Source of the DNA: Ruminococcaceae bacterium UBA5905
GTDB taxonomy: Bacteria > Bacillota > Clostridia > Oscillospirales > Acutalibacteraceae
Reading direction: 5' to 3'
Length of the DNA stretch: 5,715 bases
NCBI GenBank assembly: GCA_002431285.1
Contig: DJEF01000033.1
Coordinates: 1-5,715 of the forward strand
The translations under genes and the position numbers were made by a program. Positions 5,348-5,715 of this stretch are shown here, one piece after another (the stretch's first letter is position 1; the number at the start of each line of letters is the position of its first letter). A model generated the notes under the pieces. It worked only from the letters and a program-made list of their open reading frames with translations, was not told where the DNA came from and made no database searches.

Positions 5348-5407
5348 AAATAGAGGCGGCTCTTTGTGAAAACTTCACAGAGAGCCGCTCTATTTGTAAA
5401 CTTTTTT
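5348..5407 (+). terminator. long hairpin terminator after the beta-helix gene
   Basis: The left arm is 5348-5370 and the right arm 5374-5395, with a 3-nt loop (AAC). Pairing runs AAATAGAG with CTCTATTT, CGGCTCT with AGAGCCG, one T-G wobble, and TGTGAA with TTCACA: 22 pairs with one bulged G (5356). Six T follow at 5402-5407, 6 nt after the stem, with an AT-rich gap. The stem is unusually long and the T-run is set off from it; T-rich sequence on the other flank could let it act in both directions. Confidence 0.85.
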
Positions 5408-5424
5408 CCGAAAAATCCTTTCGG
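5408..5424. promoter_or_regulatory. inverted repeat beside the last promoter (putative operator)
   Basis: CCGAAA (5408-5413), 5 nt, TTTCGG (5419-5424), a perfect 6-bp dyad ending 3 bp before the -35 hexamer. The position suits a regulator that contacts polymerase or blocks it. The A-rich centre could also act as an UP-element. The motif is short and function is not shown. Confidence 0.35.
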
Positions 5425-5427
5425 GGA

Positions 5428-5456
5428 TTGCAAAAAGCGGCCGTATCGCCTATAAT
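5428..5456 (+). promoter_or_regulatory. sigma-A promoter of the final gene
   Basis: TTGCAA (5428-5433), 17-nt spacer, TATAAT (5451-5456, perfect consensus). The expected start is near 5463, giving a leader of about 30 nt. Together with the terminator just upstream, it makes the last gene a separate transcription unit. Confidence 0.9.
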
Positions 5457-5492
5457 AACAAGAGAAACGTGCAAAAGCAGGAGGATTTTCCT

Positions 5493-5715
5493 ATGGATAC
5501 ATTTAACGAACAAATTGTGCAAAAGAAAAAAACGGCCGGTGAATACGCCATCATCGTGGCCACGGTGGTAGGGCTGCTGGTGCTGGTCGCGGTGATGCTG
5601 GTCATTCCGCTGGTGATGATTCTGGTGGCGGCGGCGGGCTTCGGCGCTTACTATCTCATCACGGCGCAGAATAAGGAATTCGAGTATTCCGTGACCAATG
5701 GGGACATTGATATTG
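5493..5715 (+). CDS. small membrane protein, N-terminal part, DUF6106-like
   Basis: Partial: 74 residues, then the window ends. A strong AGGAGG lies 8 nt before ATG 5493. Seen: a polar start MDTFNEQIVQKKKT with three Lys before the membrane; a 41-residue hydrophobic block (18-58) with Pro39 near the middle, best read as two short helices (about 18-38 and 40-58); then KEFEYSVTNGDIDI. From memory, the MDxFxEQxVxKK start and the E(F/Y)EYxxTNGDxDID stretch are typical of DUF6106, small uncharacterised Clostridia proteins; this is recall, not a search. With Lys on the inner side and a helical hairpin, both ends would be cytoplasmic, which leaves the TNGDIDI part inside the cell. Function unknown. 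Confidence 0.85.
   Translation, partial: MDTFNEQIVQKKKTAGEYAIIVATVVGLLVLVAVMLVIPLVMILVAAAGFGAYYLITAQNKEFEYSVTNGDIDI

Overview
The window is an ordinary-looking chromosomal stretch of a GC-rich Gram-positive bacterium, most likely a gut-type Clostridia (Oscillospiraceae/Ruminococcaceae-like). The pointers are strong AGGAGG-type ribosome binding sites, sigma-A promoters with 17-bp spacers, U-tract terminators, near absence of TTA/CTA/TCA codons, a membrane-anchored GH25 lysozyme, and a final small membrane protein that resembles a Clostridia-restricted family (DUF6106, from memory). The taxon is an inference; no rRNA or other marker is present.

Layout. (1) 24-428, minus strand: a 134-residue XRE-type helix-turn-helix regulator. 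(2) 429-853: a divergent control region with one promoter facing each way, a 60-bp cluster of four dyads between the two -35 boxes, and a lysozyme leader with two perfect GC-rich hairpins. (3) 854-2281, plus strand: membrane-anchored GH25 muramidase with a Ser/Thr-rich linker and an SH3-like tail. (4) 2300-2704: a self-contained acyl carrier protein unit (TTGACA promoter, 76-residue ACP, strong intrinsic terminator). (5) 2725-5319: rimI, tsaD and a Cys-rich right-handed beta-helix protein, all on the plus strand and probably co-transcribed, closed by a very long hairpin terminator. (6) 5428-5715: a new promoter and the first 74 residues of a small two-helix membrane protein cut by the window edge.

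How it fits together. The XRE gene and the lysozyme gene share one control region, so the regulator is a candidate controller of itself and of the cell-wall hydrolase. ACP serves fatty acid synthesis. RimI and TsaD are a common Firmicutes pair: RimI acetylates protein N-termini and TsaD completes the t6A modification of ANN-decoding tRNAs; tsaB and tsaE, often adjacent, are not here. The beta-helix protein has no recognised role and no secretion signal, yet carries 18 cysteines.

No phage, insertion sequence, CRISPR, tRNA or rRNA was seen. I found no clearly new system. The items most worth a second look are the dyad cluster at 651-710 (one dyad exactly fits the published GlnR/TnrA consensus), the Cys-rich beta-helix protein, and a promoter-upstream motif shared by the ACP and final-gene promoters.
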